Shown: positions 15,287 to 23,274 of the stretch, one piece after another
Layout: every line of letters begins with the position of its first letter
Position numbering within the stretch: position 1 is the first letter of the stretch
Assembly (NCBI GenBank): GCA_020024265.1
Contig: JAHHTW010000014.1
Span: 1-54,399 of the forward strand
Direction of reading: 5' to 3'
From: Anaerotignum sp.
GTDB lineage: Bacteria; Bacillota; Clostridia; Lachnospirales; Anaerotignaceae
DNA: 54,399 bases
Position numbers and translations under genes: made by a program
Notes under the pieces: model-generated
Database searches by the model: none
What the model was told of the DNA's origin: nothing
The model's input: only the letters and a program-made list of their open reading frames with translations

Positions 15287-16462
15287 TTACAACCATGCGT
15301 TTGCTTTTAAGAAGCTTTGGATTTTTTCCATCGCAAGCCGAAGCTGCTCCATGCCATAGGCATAGGAAATTCTGACATAGCCTTCTCCGCTTTGCCCAAA
15401 GGCATCCCCCGGCACCACTGCCACACCTGCATCATACAACAGACGTTCACAAAATTCCTGCGAAGAAAGCCCTGTTTTTTGAATGGAAGGAAATACATAA
15501 AATGCACCCTTTGGCTCAAAGCAGTCCAGTCCCATTGCATTGAGTGTCTGCACCAAATACTGCCGTCTGGCATCATATGCCTGTCGCATCTTTCCCACAT
15601 CTGCATCACACAATGCATCGTCACGCAGAGCCTCAATGGCAGCGTATTGGCTCATGGTCGGCGCACACATAATCACATAGGCATGTACCTTGTTTATGGC
15701 TTTCATAAGCTCTTTGGGGCCTGCTGCATATCCCAAACGCCAGCCTGTCATGGAAAAAGACTTTGCAAATCCATTGAGTACCACCGTACGCTCTGCCATG
15801 CCTGAAATTTTGGCAATCGATACATGTGTTTTTCCGCCATATGTCAGTTCTGCATAAATTTCATCCGAAATCACAAGTATGTCATGTTTGATGCAAACTT
15901 CCGCAATTTTCTCAAGATCCTCTTGTTCCATAATCGCACCGGTTGGATTGTTTGGATATGGTAAAATCAGCGCCTTTGTCTTTGGTGTCAGCACTGCTTC
16001 CAACTCCTCCGGCTTCAGACGAAAATCATTCTCTGCTTTTGTTGTCACAACTACGGGTATGCCATGCTGCAAGGCAACTGCCGGTTTGTATGCCACATAG
16101 GACGGTTCTACTATAACCACCTCATCCCCCGGCGCAATCACGGTGCGCAATGTCACATCAATGGCTTCTGATGCGCCAATGGTACAAAGAATCTGATCTG
16201 TATCATATGCCAGATCAAAGCGCCGTTTCAAATAATGAGAAATCCGCTCTCTCAAAAGCGGCATCCCCCAGTTTGCACTGTATCGTGTTTTGCCCTCCTC
16301 CAAAGACCGTATCGCTGCCTCTCTGACACGCATCGGTGTTGGAAAATCCGGTTCTCCCACGCCCAACGCAATGACATCCTCCATCGTTGCCACAATATCA
16401 AAAAATTTTCGTATTCCAGAAGGCGGCAGTATTGCCACATGATTTGCAACAAACTCTCGCAT
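15287..16462 (-). CDS. PLP-dependent aminotransferase, class I/II (fold type I)
   Basis: A 391-residue aminotransferase close to the PatA/aspartate-aromatic group. Visible: GVGEPDFPTPMRVREAA, TRYSANWGMPLLRERI, GASEAIDVTLRTVIAPGDEV, PYPNNPTGAIM, ISDEIYAELTYGG and the PLP Schiff-base Lys234 in LNGFAKSFSMTGWRLG, with the PLP phosphate Arg downstream. Full length. AAGGAGG ribosome binding site. It starts 12 bases after the AIR-synthase-like gene, so they form a two-gene unit. In many clostridia this enzyme sits beside an Lrp/AsnC regulator; none is here. Substrate amino acid not deducible. Confidence 0.93.
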   Translation of the reverse strand: MREFVANHVAILPPSGIRKFFDIVATMEDVIALGVGEPDFPTPMRVREAAIRSLEEGKTRYSANWGMPLLRERISHYLKRRFDLAYDTDQILCTIGASEAIDVTLRTVIAPGDEVVIVEPSYVAYKPAVALQHGIPVVVTTKAENDFRLKPEELEAVLTPKTKALILPYPNNPTGAIMEQEDLEKIAEVCIKHDILVISDEIYAELTYGGKTHVSIAKISGMAERTVVLNGFAKSFSMTGWRLGYAAGPKELMKAINKVHAYVIMCAPTMSQYAAIEALRDDALCDADVGKMRQAYDARRQYLVQTLNAMGLDCFEPKGAFYVFPSIQKTGLSSQEFCERLLYDAGVAVVPGDAFGQSGEGYVRISYAYGMEQLRLAMEKIQSFLKANAWL

Positions 16463-16474
16463 AAATTCCCTCCT

Positions 16475-17467
16475 TTACAGCTTTACCTGATACAGCGCAT
16501 CGCTCTGCGGCTGTTGCAGTACACTGCTTACATTGTCTTTTATAATGATCTTTTCACATTCCGTGATTTTTCCGATCACTGCTGCTTCCACACCTGCTTG
16601 ACGTAGCTTTTCCACCAGCAGCGCACCATCACATGTCGCAATAATCATAGTACCACTGGAAATCAGATGCAATGGCTCAATCCCTGCCGCATGACAGATT
16701 TGCTTTGTGGCTTCTTTTACCAAAATGGCATCTGCAAATACAGTGACACCCTTTTGAGAACATTCTGCCAATTCCCATACAGCGCCAAGGATGCCGCCTT
16801 CTGTAGCATCATGCATTGCTGTTGCGCCATGTGCCATTGCAATGCGAGATTCTGTTCCTACAGAAAGAAAATCCTTCATATCCTTTGCATCCTTGAGCAG
16901 GGATGCATCTATTTTTTCGGATAATACGGCTTCATGCTCCTTGGCAATGATCGCTGTGCCCTCAAGACCTGCCCATTTTGTCATCACAACATCCTGCCCC
17001 ACTTCGGCACCGCCGGTACATACCATATGTCTGTCATGTGTCTTTCCGACCACGGTTGCACAAATCAAGGGCTGATTGACCGCAGCCGTCACTTCTGTAT
17101 GTCCACCCAGCACTTCTATACCCAGTTCGCCTGCGGCATGCAATGCGCCCTGCATGATTTCTTCCAATGCACCTTCTGTGCTGTGCGGCGGCAAAAGTAT
17201 GGTCATAAGAATGCCCACCGGCTCTGCTCCGGCAGAGAACACATCATTGCAGTTGATATGTACAGCCAAATATCCCATATCCTTTGTCGCTCCGGTAATG
17301 GGATCTGTGGAAAATGTACAAAGCTCCCCATTCGGGTCGATTGCCGAACAGTCCTCACCGGTTTTGGGACGTACCACAACATCCGTTCTCTGTACCGGCG
17401 CTTGTGTCACAGGCTGCAAAACCAATTTTTCCAATGTTTGCGGTGGTATTTTTCCGATTTCCAGCAT
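16475..17467 (-). CDS. AIR synthase-related protein (HypE/PurM-like fold)
   Basis: A 330-residue ATP-binding protein of the PurM/HypE/SelD/ThiL superfamily. The N-terminal domain has VRPKTGEDCSAIDPNGELCTFSTDPITG with the Asp ligands for Mg-ATP, then MGYLAVHINCNDVFSAGAEPVGILMTILLP. VLGGHTEVTAAVNQP and GLEGTAIIAKE follow, and the C-terminal domain has AMHDATEGGILGAVWEL. It lacks the C-terminal Cys that HypE needs for thiocarbamate formation (it ends in DALYQVKL) and no hydrogenase gene is near, so it is not HypE proper. AGGACGAGGGG site before ATG 17467. Paired with an aminotransferase; its reaction is unknown. Confidence 0.8.
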   Translation of the reverse strand: MLEIGKIPPQTLEKLVLQPVTQAPVQRTDVVVRPKTGEDCSAIDPNGELCTFSTDPITGATKDMGYLAVHINCNDVFSAGAEPVGILMTILLPPHSTEGALEEIMQGALHAAGELGIEVLGGHTEVTAAVNQPLICATVVGKTHDRHMVCTGGAEVGQDVVMTKWAGLEGTAIIAKEHEAVLSEKIDASLLKDAKDMKDFLSVGTESRIAMAHGATAMHDATEGGILGAVWELAECSQKGVTVFADAILVKEATKQICHAAGIEPLHLISSGTMIIATCDGALLVEKLRQAGVEAAVIGKITECEKIIIKDNVSSVLQQPQSDALYQVKL

Positions 17468-17557
17468 ATTCCCCTCGTCCTTTCTTTTTTTGGCAAAATA
17501 TCCATATAGCAATGGGTGTGTGCAGCACATGCACACACCCACAAATCATGCTTTTGC

Positions 17558-19048
17558 TTATTGCACAGTTTCCGGCTTGTTCTCTGCCGACCTCAGATCG
17601 TCCTGTGGCTTTGCACCATCTGTTTCTGCTGCGCCTTCCGGCTTCTTCGTCCCCACCGTGACATAGTCTGCGGAAGAACGATAGGACGAGGAACTAAACC
17701 AATCACTGCTCTTTTTTACGCCATTTTCATATACAACCTTGTATACACTGACCTTTGCGCCTGTTTGTCCACGAGATGTAATCAATCTCTCCCCTTCTTT
17801 CATTTCGGGATCTTCCGTGACAACCTCTGGCAGCTTTGGCAGTGTTGCTTCATATACGGTTTCATATGCTACAGAATGCCCTTTGCTATGCGCTTCTTCT
17901 CCGTAAATATTCATGACCAGCTGTCCGCCACTTGCATACGCCTCAATCAAAATGGGGTACGGTGTGTTGTTCTTGAATTTCAAATCTTTATAATTTCCGG
18001 CAATTGCTGCATCCCGTCCCAAAGGAACATAGCCTACCTTCATGGAATGTGGCTGGCGTTCCACAATCTCCAGCTCTGCCATCAGCGCCGCATTGTATAA
18101 CGTGCTGGAAACCTGACATACCCCGCCTGCAATGCCTGTTTCCACCTTACCGTTGTTGTAGATTGCAGCATCCCTATAGCCGCCTGCATATGTCTGTGAG
18201 CCCAGATTTGCATTTGTGGAGAAAACCTCCCCCGGCGCCACCATGGTACCATTGATATAATTACACCCTACCCGCAAATTGATATTGCGGTTGGGATCGC
18301 TGTTGTTGTATGCGGTACTGAAGCTGCCAATCAGGTCTTTGACATGACCGTTCTGCTCTGCGGTAATCTTTGGTTGTGTTTCCTCTGCAATGATGTTTGC
18401 CGTACCGCTTGTATGGGTATTCAAAACCTCCACCGCTTCCGCTGTAGTCTGTTCCAAATTCATCACACGCCCGATTTTATCCGGTGTCACAACAAAGCCT
18501 CCGTTTTTGCGGCTCACGGTACTGTCCACAGCATCACGGTCAAATTCTTTGGCAATTGTCTGCAATTTCTCTGTCAACTTGGCTTCATTATAGGAAAAAT
18601 CCAGCGCAATATCAATCTTGTCTTTGAGCAGCGCTGCACCCACCTTAAAATTCTCTTTCTCTGTTCCACTGCGTCCGGTGTTGTATGCATCTTCTACCGC
18701 CTGCTCCAAGTGATACCCCGCTTCCAAATCCGAAAATGGGATATCCCATGTATCTTCTTCATAACGAAATTTCAATATATCACGCTCCAACGGATATGCC
18801 TCCCGCAATTCCTGCAAGGCTTCCTCCTTGCTTTTGCCACTCATATCCCTTCCGTCAATGGTCACATTTCGATAAATCCCTGCCTCAGACAGCAGCTGTT
18901 TCACCTGATATCTGTGATATAGAAAATATCCAAAGAAAGCCACCCCAGCCAGCAATATGATCATGAGGATACACACAAGAACTTTTCTTCTTGTTACACT
19001 TTGCTGCTGTTTTCGCTCTTGTCTTACACCCATTGATTTTACCCCCAT
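17558..19048 (-). CDS. VanW family protein with G5 domain, membrane-anchored
   Basis: A 496-residue cell-envelope protein. A short basic cytoplasmic start is followed by one transmembrane helix (VLVCILMIILLAGVAFFGYFL), then two peptidoglycan-binding-type repeats (about 60-260), a VanW domain (FSTAYNNSDPNRNINLRVG, INGTMVAPGEVFSTN, GGVCQVSSTLYNAAL) and a G5 domain (about 415-475, LPKLPEVVTEDPEMKEGE) that may bind wall sugars or zinc. An acidic tail ends it. Two starts are possible: ATG 19048 (GATGG site) or ATG 19033 (GGGGG site). Family role is in wall modification or spore germination-like processes, not established. Upstream 19049-19268 is a 220-bp leader without gene. Confidence 0.88.
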   Translation of the reverse strand: MGVKSMGVRQERKQQQSVTRRKVLVCILMIILLAGVAFFGYFLYHRYQVKQLLSEAGIYRNVTIDGRDMSGKSKEEALQELREAYPLERDILKFRYEEDTWDIPFSDLEAGYHLEQAVEDAYNTGRSGTEKENFKVGAALLKDKIDIALDFSYNEAKLTEKLQTIAKEFDRDAVDSTVSRKNGGFVVTPDKIGRVMNLEQTTAEAVEVLNTHTSGTANIIAEETQPKITAEQNGHVKDLIGSFSTAYNNSDPNRNINLRVGCNYINGTMVAPGEVFSTNANLGSQTYAGGYRDAAIYNNGKVETGIAGGVCQVSSTLYNAALMAELEIVERQPHSMKVGYVPLGRDAAIAGNYKDLKFKNNTPYPILIEAYASGGQLVMNIYGEEAHSKGHSVAYETVYEATLPKLPEVVTEDPEMKEGERLITSRGQTGAKVSVYKVVYENGVKKSSDWFSSSSYRSSADYVTVGTKKPEGAAETDGAKPQDDLRSAENKPETVQ

Positions 19049-19261
19049 TTTCTTTTTTCCATCACTATGTATATAAATTCTTTGCATGCATTGCATTGCC
19101 TTATATACACCTAACATTGTGTTTACATGCAGAATTTTTTGTAAATAACTTCCGACTATACAAAAAAATACAAACATTGTCTTTATCTTAGCGAAACCGC
19201 AAAGAAAACACAATACAAAAATGAATAATTTTCGTTACATTTTTGTTACAGCCGCAAAAAG

Positions 19262-19292
19262 ACAAAAAAAGACTGTTCCGAAGAACAGTCTT
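19262..19292 (-). terminator. Terminator of tRNA-Arg
   Basis: Minus-strand AGACTGTTC-TTCG-GAACAGTCT followed by TTTTTTT; a perfect stem with a stable UUCG loop directly after the tRNA. Confidence 0.9.
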
Positions 19293-19295
19293 AAA

Positions 19296-19369
<74 letters not shown>

Positions 19370-19393
19370 ATACATATATTTCATGCAAGAGTT

Positions 19394-19422
19394 ATATTAC
19401 CATCATATCATATACTTGTCAA
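19394..19422 (-). promoter_or_regulatory. Sigma-A promoter for tRNA-Arg
   Basis: Minus-strand perfect TTGACA (19417-19422), 17-bp spacer, TAATAT (19394-19399), 25 bp before the tRNA. Confidence 0.75.
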
Positions 19423-19460
19423 CATAAATTTTATGAAAACGCCTGTTTTTTTATGAATAC

Positions 19461-19485
19461 AGACATATCCCCTTTGGATATGTCT
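19461..19485. other. Hairpin between glycosyltransferase gene and tRNA promoter
   Basis: AGACATATCC/GGATATGTCT is a perfect 10-bp stem with five-base loop. No T-run follows on either strand, so it may be a 3' end stabiliser or Rho-assisted end of the glycosyltransferase mRNA rather than a classic terminator. Confidence 0.45.
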
Positions 19486-19512
19486 GCACGCACCGGATGT
19501 AAGCACGTCATT

Positions 19513-20817
19513 TTATTTTTCTTTGTAGCTTTCGATATGGTTTTTCCATCGTTCTGCCAAACGTGAGGAGTGATGCACCAGCTTGCGTGGAAATCTTTTG
19601 ATCCGGTGGACGGTTCTTGCACCCAGTATATGCGGCAAGGACTCTATATGCTCTGCATTATCGTATGCTGCCACCACACGGCGATAGAGTGTTTCCATAT
19701 GCTCTGCAAAACGCTCTGCCGAAAGTGTTTGTATTTCCTGCTTTGCTGCCTCTGAAAGCCGTTTGCACAAAGCCTTGTCTGTAAGCATATGGTACAACAA
19801 ATCAGAAAGCTGTTCTGCCTGATCAAAGAACATGCCGCTGACACCATCTGTCATGATATTGGCAATACATTCATCCCTTCTTGCAACTACGGGAATCCCT
19901 GCTGCCATTGCTTCGGCAAATGTCAGCCCCTGTGTTTCGGAAAGCGATGCACTGCAAAAAACATCTCCCAGCTGATAATACTGTCCAATTTCCTCCCATG
20001 GTCTGCTGCCTGTAAAAAGGACATGCTCCGATATGCCAAGAGATTTTGCATCATGCTGCAAATTTTCTGTTTCATCTCCCTCGCCAACAATCACCATTTT
20101 GGTATTTGGTAATTTTGCAATCAGCGCAGGCAACGCTCTAATGACAACATCTATGCTTTTTTCCTTTGCCACACGTCCAATGGAAAGCACCACATGTGTA
20201 TCTTGCGATAATCCAAGACTGTGGCGCAGCTGTTGGATCTGGTTTTCTTCATAATTTTCTTTGCAAAAGCAGTCGGTATCAATGCCGGTCGGAATGATAC
20301 TGATGGGCTTTCTCACACCGTAGCTTTCCAAAAGCAGTTTCGTCTTTTTTGTAGGCGCCACAACCACCATTGCCGTATTGCAAAACATACGGCTGAAATC
20401 TCTGGCTCTCTCCTGCGTAATCAGACGACCATTTGCAATATAATGCACATAATCCTCATACATTGTATGATAAGTATGCACCATAGGCACACCACATATT
20501 TTGGAAACCATTTTTCCCAAAAAACCCATGGAAAATTCTGTTTGTGTATGTATGATATCCAAATGCAGCGCATGTATCTTGCGTAAAATCTGCGGTGGGC
20601 ATACCAAACACATGCGGTATTGCTGCACAAATACAAACGGCATACTGGGCAGGCGAAACACATGGGAATCCGGCTCATATTTTTGTTTTGGGTCATATGG
20701 CGTAAAAACATATACCTCATGACCTCTTTTTTCCAGCTGTTTTTTCAGCATTTGTATGGATGTTACCACACCATTGATCTGTGGCATATAAGTATCGGAA
20801 AATATGCCGATTTTCAT
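19513..20817 (-). CDS. GT4 family glycosyltransferase (diglucosyl-diacylglycerol synthase-like)
   Basis: A 434-residue GT-B glycosyltransferase. N-terminal domain: MKIGIFSDTYMPQINGVVTS, DIIHTQTEFSMGFLG, VHTYHTMYEDYVHYI; C-terminal donor-binding domain: VLSIGRVAKEKSIDVVIRAL, FTGSRPWEEIGQYYQLGDVF, SLSETQGLTFAEAMAAGIPVVARRD (the E-x7-E motif). These match the group that transfers glucose to diacylglycerol for glycolipid/lipoteichoic acid anchors. The basic C-terminus (RIKRFPRKLVHHSSRLAERWK) would help bind acidic membranes. Acceptor assignment is by similarity only. ATG 20817 lies after a GGGGGTG site. The divergent 310-bp region to the helicase holds promoters only. Confidence 0.85.
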   Translation of the reverse strand: MKIGIFSDTYMPQINGVVTSIQMLKKQLEKRGHEVYVFTPYDPKQKYEPDSHVFRLPSMPFVFVQQYRMCLVCPPQILRKIHALHLDIIHTQTEFSMGFLGKMVSKICGVPMVHTYHTMYEDYVHYIANGRLITQERARDFSRMFCNTAMVVVAPTKKTKLLLESYGVRKPISIIPTGIDTDCFCKENYEENQIQQLRHSLGLSQDTHVVLSIGRVAKEKSIDVVIRALPALIAKLPNTKMVIVGEGDETENLQHDAKSLGISEHVLFTGSRPWEEIGQYYQLGDVFCSASLSETQGLTFAEAMAAGIPVVARRDECIANIMTDGVSGMFFDQAEQLSDLLYHMLTDKALCKRLSEAAKQEIQTLSAERFAEHMETLYRRVVAAYDNAEHIESLPHILGARTVHRIKRFPRKLVHHSSRLAERWKNHIESYKEK

Positions 20818-21009
20818 CTCTGCACCCCCATCGTATCCTTGATATAAAGAAGTTTTGCAAAACAGGAACACCAATCGCCCCCTACTGCTTCTTGACTGAT
20901 GTTCCAATATATTTGATTTTCTCAAATTTTAATATAAATACAATACTTTTACAAGTGAAAAAGTGTTACGATTTTCTAACAAAGGCATCCGATATATCCT
21001 AAAATATGC

Positions 21010-21015
21010 TATACT
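21010..21015 (+). promoter_or_regulatory. Extended -10 promoter for the helicase
   Basis: TGC-TATACT 113 bp upstream of the start codon; no clear -35. The 20818-21128 region shows no gene. Confidence 0.4.
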
Positions 21016-21128
21016 GAATGATACAAAAATCCATTCCAAAGATGCTTATGCCCATATCTGCTTTGATATACGCATGGCTTCTTTTGCGGATTGCTTTATA
21101 AAAATATCAACTTTTTTGGAGTATGCTT

Positions 21129-23000
21129 ATGGATCAAAAATTTCACAAAAATCAAATTGCTGCCATATGCCATGACCAAGGCCCTATGCTTGTCCTTGCG
21201 GGGCCGGGCAGCGGCAAAACAACTGTCATCACACATCGTGTGAAGCATCTGACCAATGTATGCGGCGCCGTGCCTTCTCGGATTCTTGTCATTACATTTA
21301 CCCGTGCCGCAGCAGATGAAATGAAAAATCGCTATGCCGCATTATCCGGTAAACATGGTGTAACATTCGGTACGTTTCACAGTATCTTTTTTCGTATATT
21401 GCGTCAAAGCTATGGCTATACATTGGAGCAGGTGCTTTCAGAGCATGAAAAACAACGAGTTTTGCGTCAAATCATGCACGATGCGCAAATAGAAGCGCTG
21501 GATGAGGAAGAATATATTCAGCAATTCACGAGCCAATATTCTTTGATGCAAAACGAATTACAGACCATACAGTCTTTTGCACCTGAGGGGCTGGAGAAGC
21601 AGGAATTTATACATATGGCGCAGGCATATACAGCATGGAAGGCAAGAATGGAGAAAATAGATTTTGATGATATGCTTACACAATGCTACGCATTGCTTTC
21701 CAAGCACGAGCAGGCACGTACCTACTGGCAAAATCGCTTTGACTACATTCTGGTAGACGAATTTCAGGACATCAATCAGGCACAATATGCCTGCCTGCGT
21801 TTTTTGGCAACACCCAAAAACAATCTCTTTGTTGTCGGGGACGATGACCAGAGCATTTATGGCTTTCGTGGGGCAAGACCAGATTTTATGCTGGATTTTC
21901 CAAAGGATTTCCCAGGTACAAAAAAAATGCTTCTGGATGTCAACTATCGCTGCTCCACACGCATCATACATTTGGCAGCACGTTCCATTTCCGGCAATGT
22001 CCACCGATATGACAAATGCATACAGGGAAATCGGGAAATCGGTGATAAAATCAATGTCTTTACCGCAGAGGATACTGCCGCAGAGGCAGAAATGATTGCC
22101 GAAAAAATCTCTGCATTGCTTGCAGAAGGCATTTCGGAAAACGAAATTGCAGTCATATTCCGTACCAATATTCAAGGTGCAGCCTTTGCTTCTGCCTGCT
22201 ATCGCAAAGGCATACCCTATCGCATGCGTGACGGTGGTATGAATTTCTATGAGCATTGGATTGCAAAGGATCTGCTTTCTTATCTTTATCTTGCGGAAAA
22301 TCCGGAAACAGACAGTGCGCTTTTGCGTATTTTGAATAAACCCAAGCGCTACATCAGCAAAGACATGATTGCGCAGGCACAACAGCTTCCCCATGCTCTT
22401 TTGCGCAGCCTTTTCGTTCTGCCACAGCTAAAAAAATGGCAGTCCGAGCGTTTGACACAGCTGGAGGCGGATCTTCGGCAAATTGCAAGACGTGAACCCT
22501 ACGACGGTCTGCACTATGTGCGCAGTGTCATTGGCTATGACGAATATTTGGAGGAATATGCCGCTTATCGCAAAGCAAGCCTTCCGCATTTGATTGAGAT
22601 TGCAAACGAAATCACAGAAACCGCAAAGGGCATGAAAACCGCAGCACAATTTGCCAAACATCTGGATGAAATGAGCAGGCAAATGCAGGAACAGGGCAGG
22701 GAGCAAAAACAAAATGCCGTTACACTGACCACATTCCATTCTGCCAAAGGATTGGAATTTTCTGTCGTATTCCTGCCCTCTCTTGCAGAAGGCATACTGC
22801 CCTATGAACGCAACAAAGACGGCGCTTCCTTGGAGGAGGAACGGCGGCTGTTTTATGTGGGCTTGACACGTACCAAGGATCTGCTTTTTCTTTCTTTTGC
22901 ACGCAACCGCTATGATAAGCCCGTAAAGCCCTCTCGCTTTTTATTGGAGCTGGGACTTCCGGAAAACCTTCTGCTGCGCAAAGCAGAAGCAAAAAGCTAA
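21129..23000 (+). CDS. UvrD/Rep/PcrA-family ATP-dependent DNA helicase
   Basis: A 623-residue superfamily 1A 3'-5' helicase. Motif I AGPGSGKTTVITHR, Ia ITFTRAAADEM, II DEFQDINQAQ, III VVGDDDQSIYGFRGA, IV VNYRCS, V TTFHSAKGLEFSVVF and VI ERRLFYVGLTRTKDL are all intact. It is about 100 residues shorter than PcrA, lacking the C-terminal Tudor-like region that contacts RNA polymerase, so it is a compact paralogue rather than PcrA itself. ATG 21129 is preferred because GGAG lies 9 bases upstream; ATG 21123 is too close. Stand-alone gene before the envelope operon. Confidence 0.93.
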   Translation: MDQKFHKNQIAAICHDQGPMLVLAGPGSGKTTVITHRVKHLTNVCGAVPSRILVITFTRAAADEMKNRYAALSGKHGVTFGTFHSIFFRILRQSYGYTLEQVLSEHEKQRVLRQIMHDAQIEALDEEEYIQQFTSQYSLMQNELQTIQSFAPEGLEKQEFIHMAQAYTAWKARMEKIDFDDMLTQCYALLSKHEQARTYWQNRFDYILVDEFQDINQAQYACLRFLATPKNNLFVVGDDDQSIYGFRGARPDFMLDFPKDFPGTKKMLLDVNYRCSTRIIHLAARSISGNVHRYDKCIQGNREIGDKINVFTAEDTAAEAEMIAEKISALLAEGISENEIAVIFRTNIQGAAFASACYRKGIPYRMRDGGMNFYEHWIAKDLLSYLYLAENPETDSALLRILNKPKRYISKDMIAQAQQLPHALLRSLFVLPQLKKWQSERLTQLEADLRQIARREPYDGLHYVRSVIGYDEYLEEYAAYRKASLPHLIEIANEITETAKGMKTAAQFAKHLDEMSRQMQEQGREQKQNAVTLTTFHSAKGLEFSVVFLPSLAEGILPYERNKDGASLEEERRLFYVGLTRTKDLLFLSFARNRYDKPVKPSRFLLELGLPENLLLRKAEAKS

Positions 23001-23063
23001 AAGAAGCATTGCCTGATATACAAATATTCGTACCATTATGGAAATCCGGACGCATTGCTTTGT

Positions 23064-23071
23064 GCAGCAGA
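23064..23071 (+). other. Intergenic 23001-23274: no gene
   Basis: Between the helicase and the envelope operon no coding sequence is seen; the only recognisable items are the extended -10 promoter and the leader hairpin listed separately. Confidence 0.4.
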
Positions 23072-23162
23072 CAAGGGACATCATATAGACAGATCCTGCT
23101 TTTTATTATAAAATTTGTAAGAAAGAGTTAAAACATTTGATATAACTGTCAACCAGTAGCTT

Positions 23163-23171
23163 TGATATAAT
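23163..23171 (+). promoter_or_regulatory. Extended -10 promoter of the envelope operon
   Basis: TGA-TATAAT (23163-23171) with no good -35 hexamer at 17 bp. It would give a leader of about 100 bases that contains a conserved-looking hairpin. Confidence 0.5.
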
Positions 23172-23208
23172 AAAGCTATCATCATGTAATCGCTTTTTAT
23201 ATAAAAAA

Positions 23209-23252
23209 CATCGTGAGGACAACCGCCAAGAGGAACCATACGCCTTGCGATG
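23209..23252 (+). ncRNA. Structured leader hairpin before the envelope operon
   Basis: CATCG (23209-23213) pairs with CGATG (23248-23252); a symmetrical TG/TG internal loop is followed by AGG/CCT pairing (23216-23218 with 23243-23245), enclosing a purine-rich 24-base loop. It ends 22 bases before the start codon, next to the ribosome binding site. I do not recognise a riboswitch class. Confidence 0.4.
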
Positions 23253-23274
23253 AATCAGAAGATTGGAGGGTATT

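Noticed and set aside
16475..17467. Hydrogenase maturation protein HypE
   Set aside because: It lacks the C-terminal Cys and there are no hyp or hydrogenase genes nearby.
23209..23252. Cyclic-di-GMP (GEMM) or SAM riboswitch
   Set aside because: The length is too short and the conserved core residues of those classes are not present; kept only as an unclassified hairpin.
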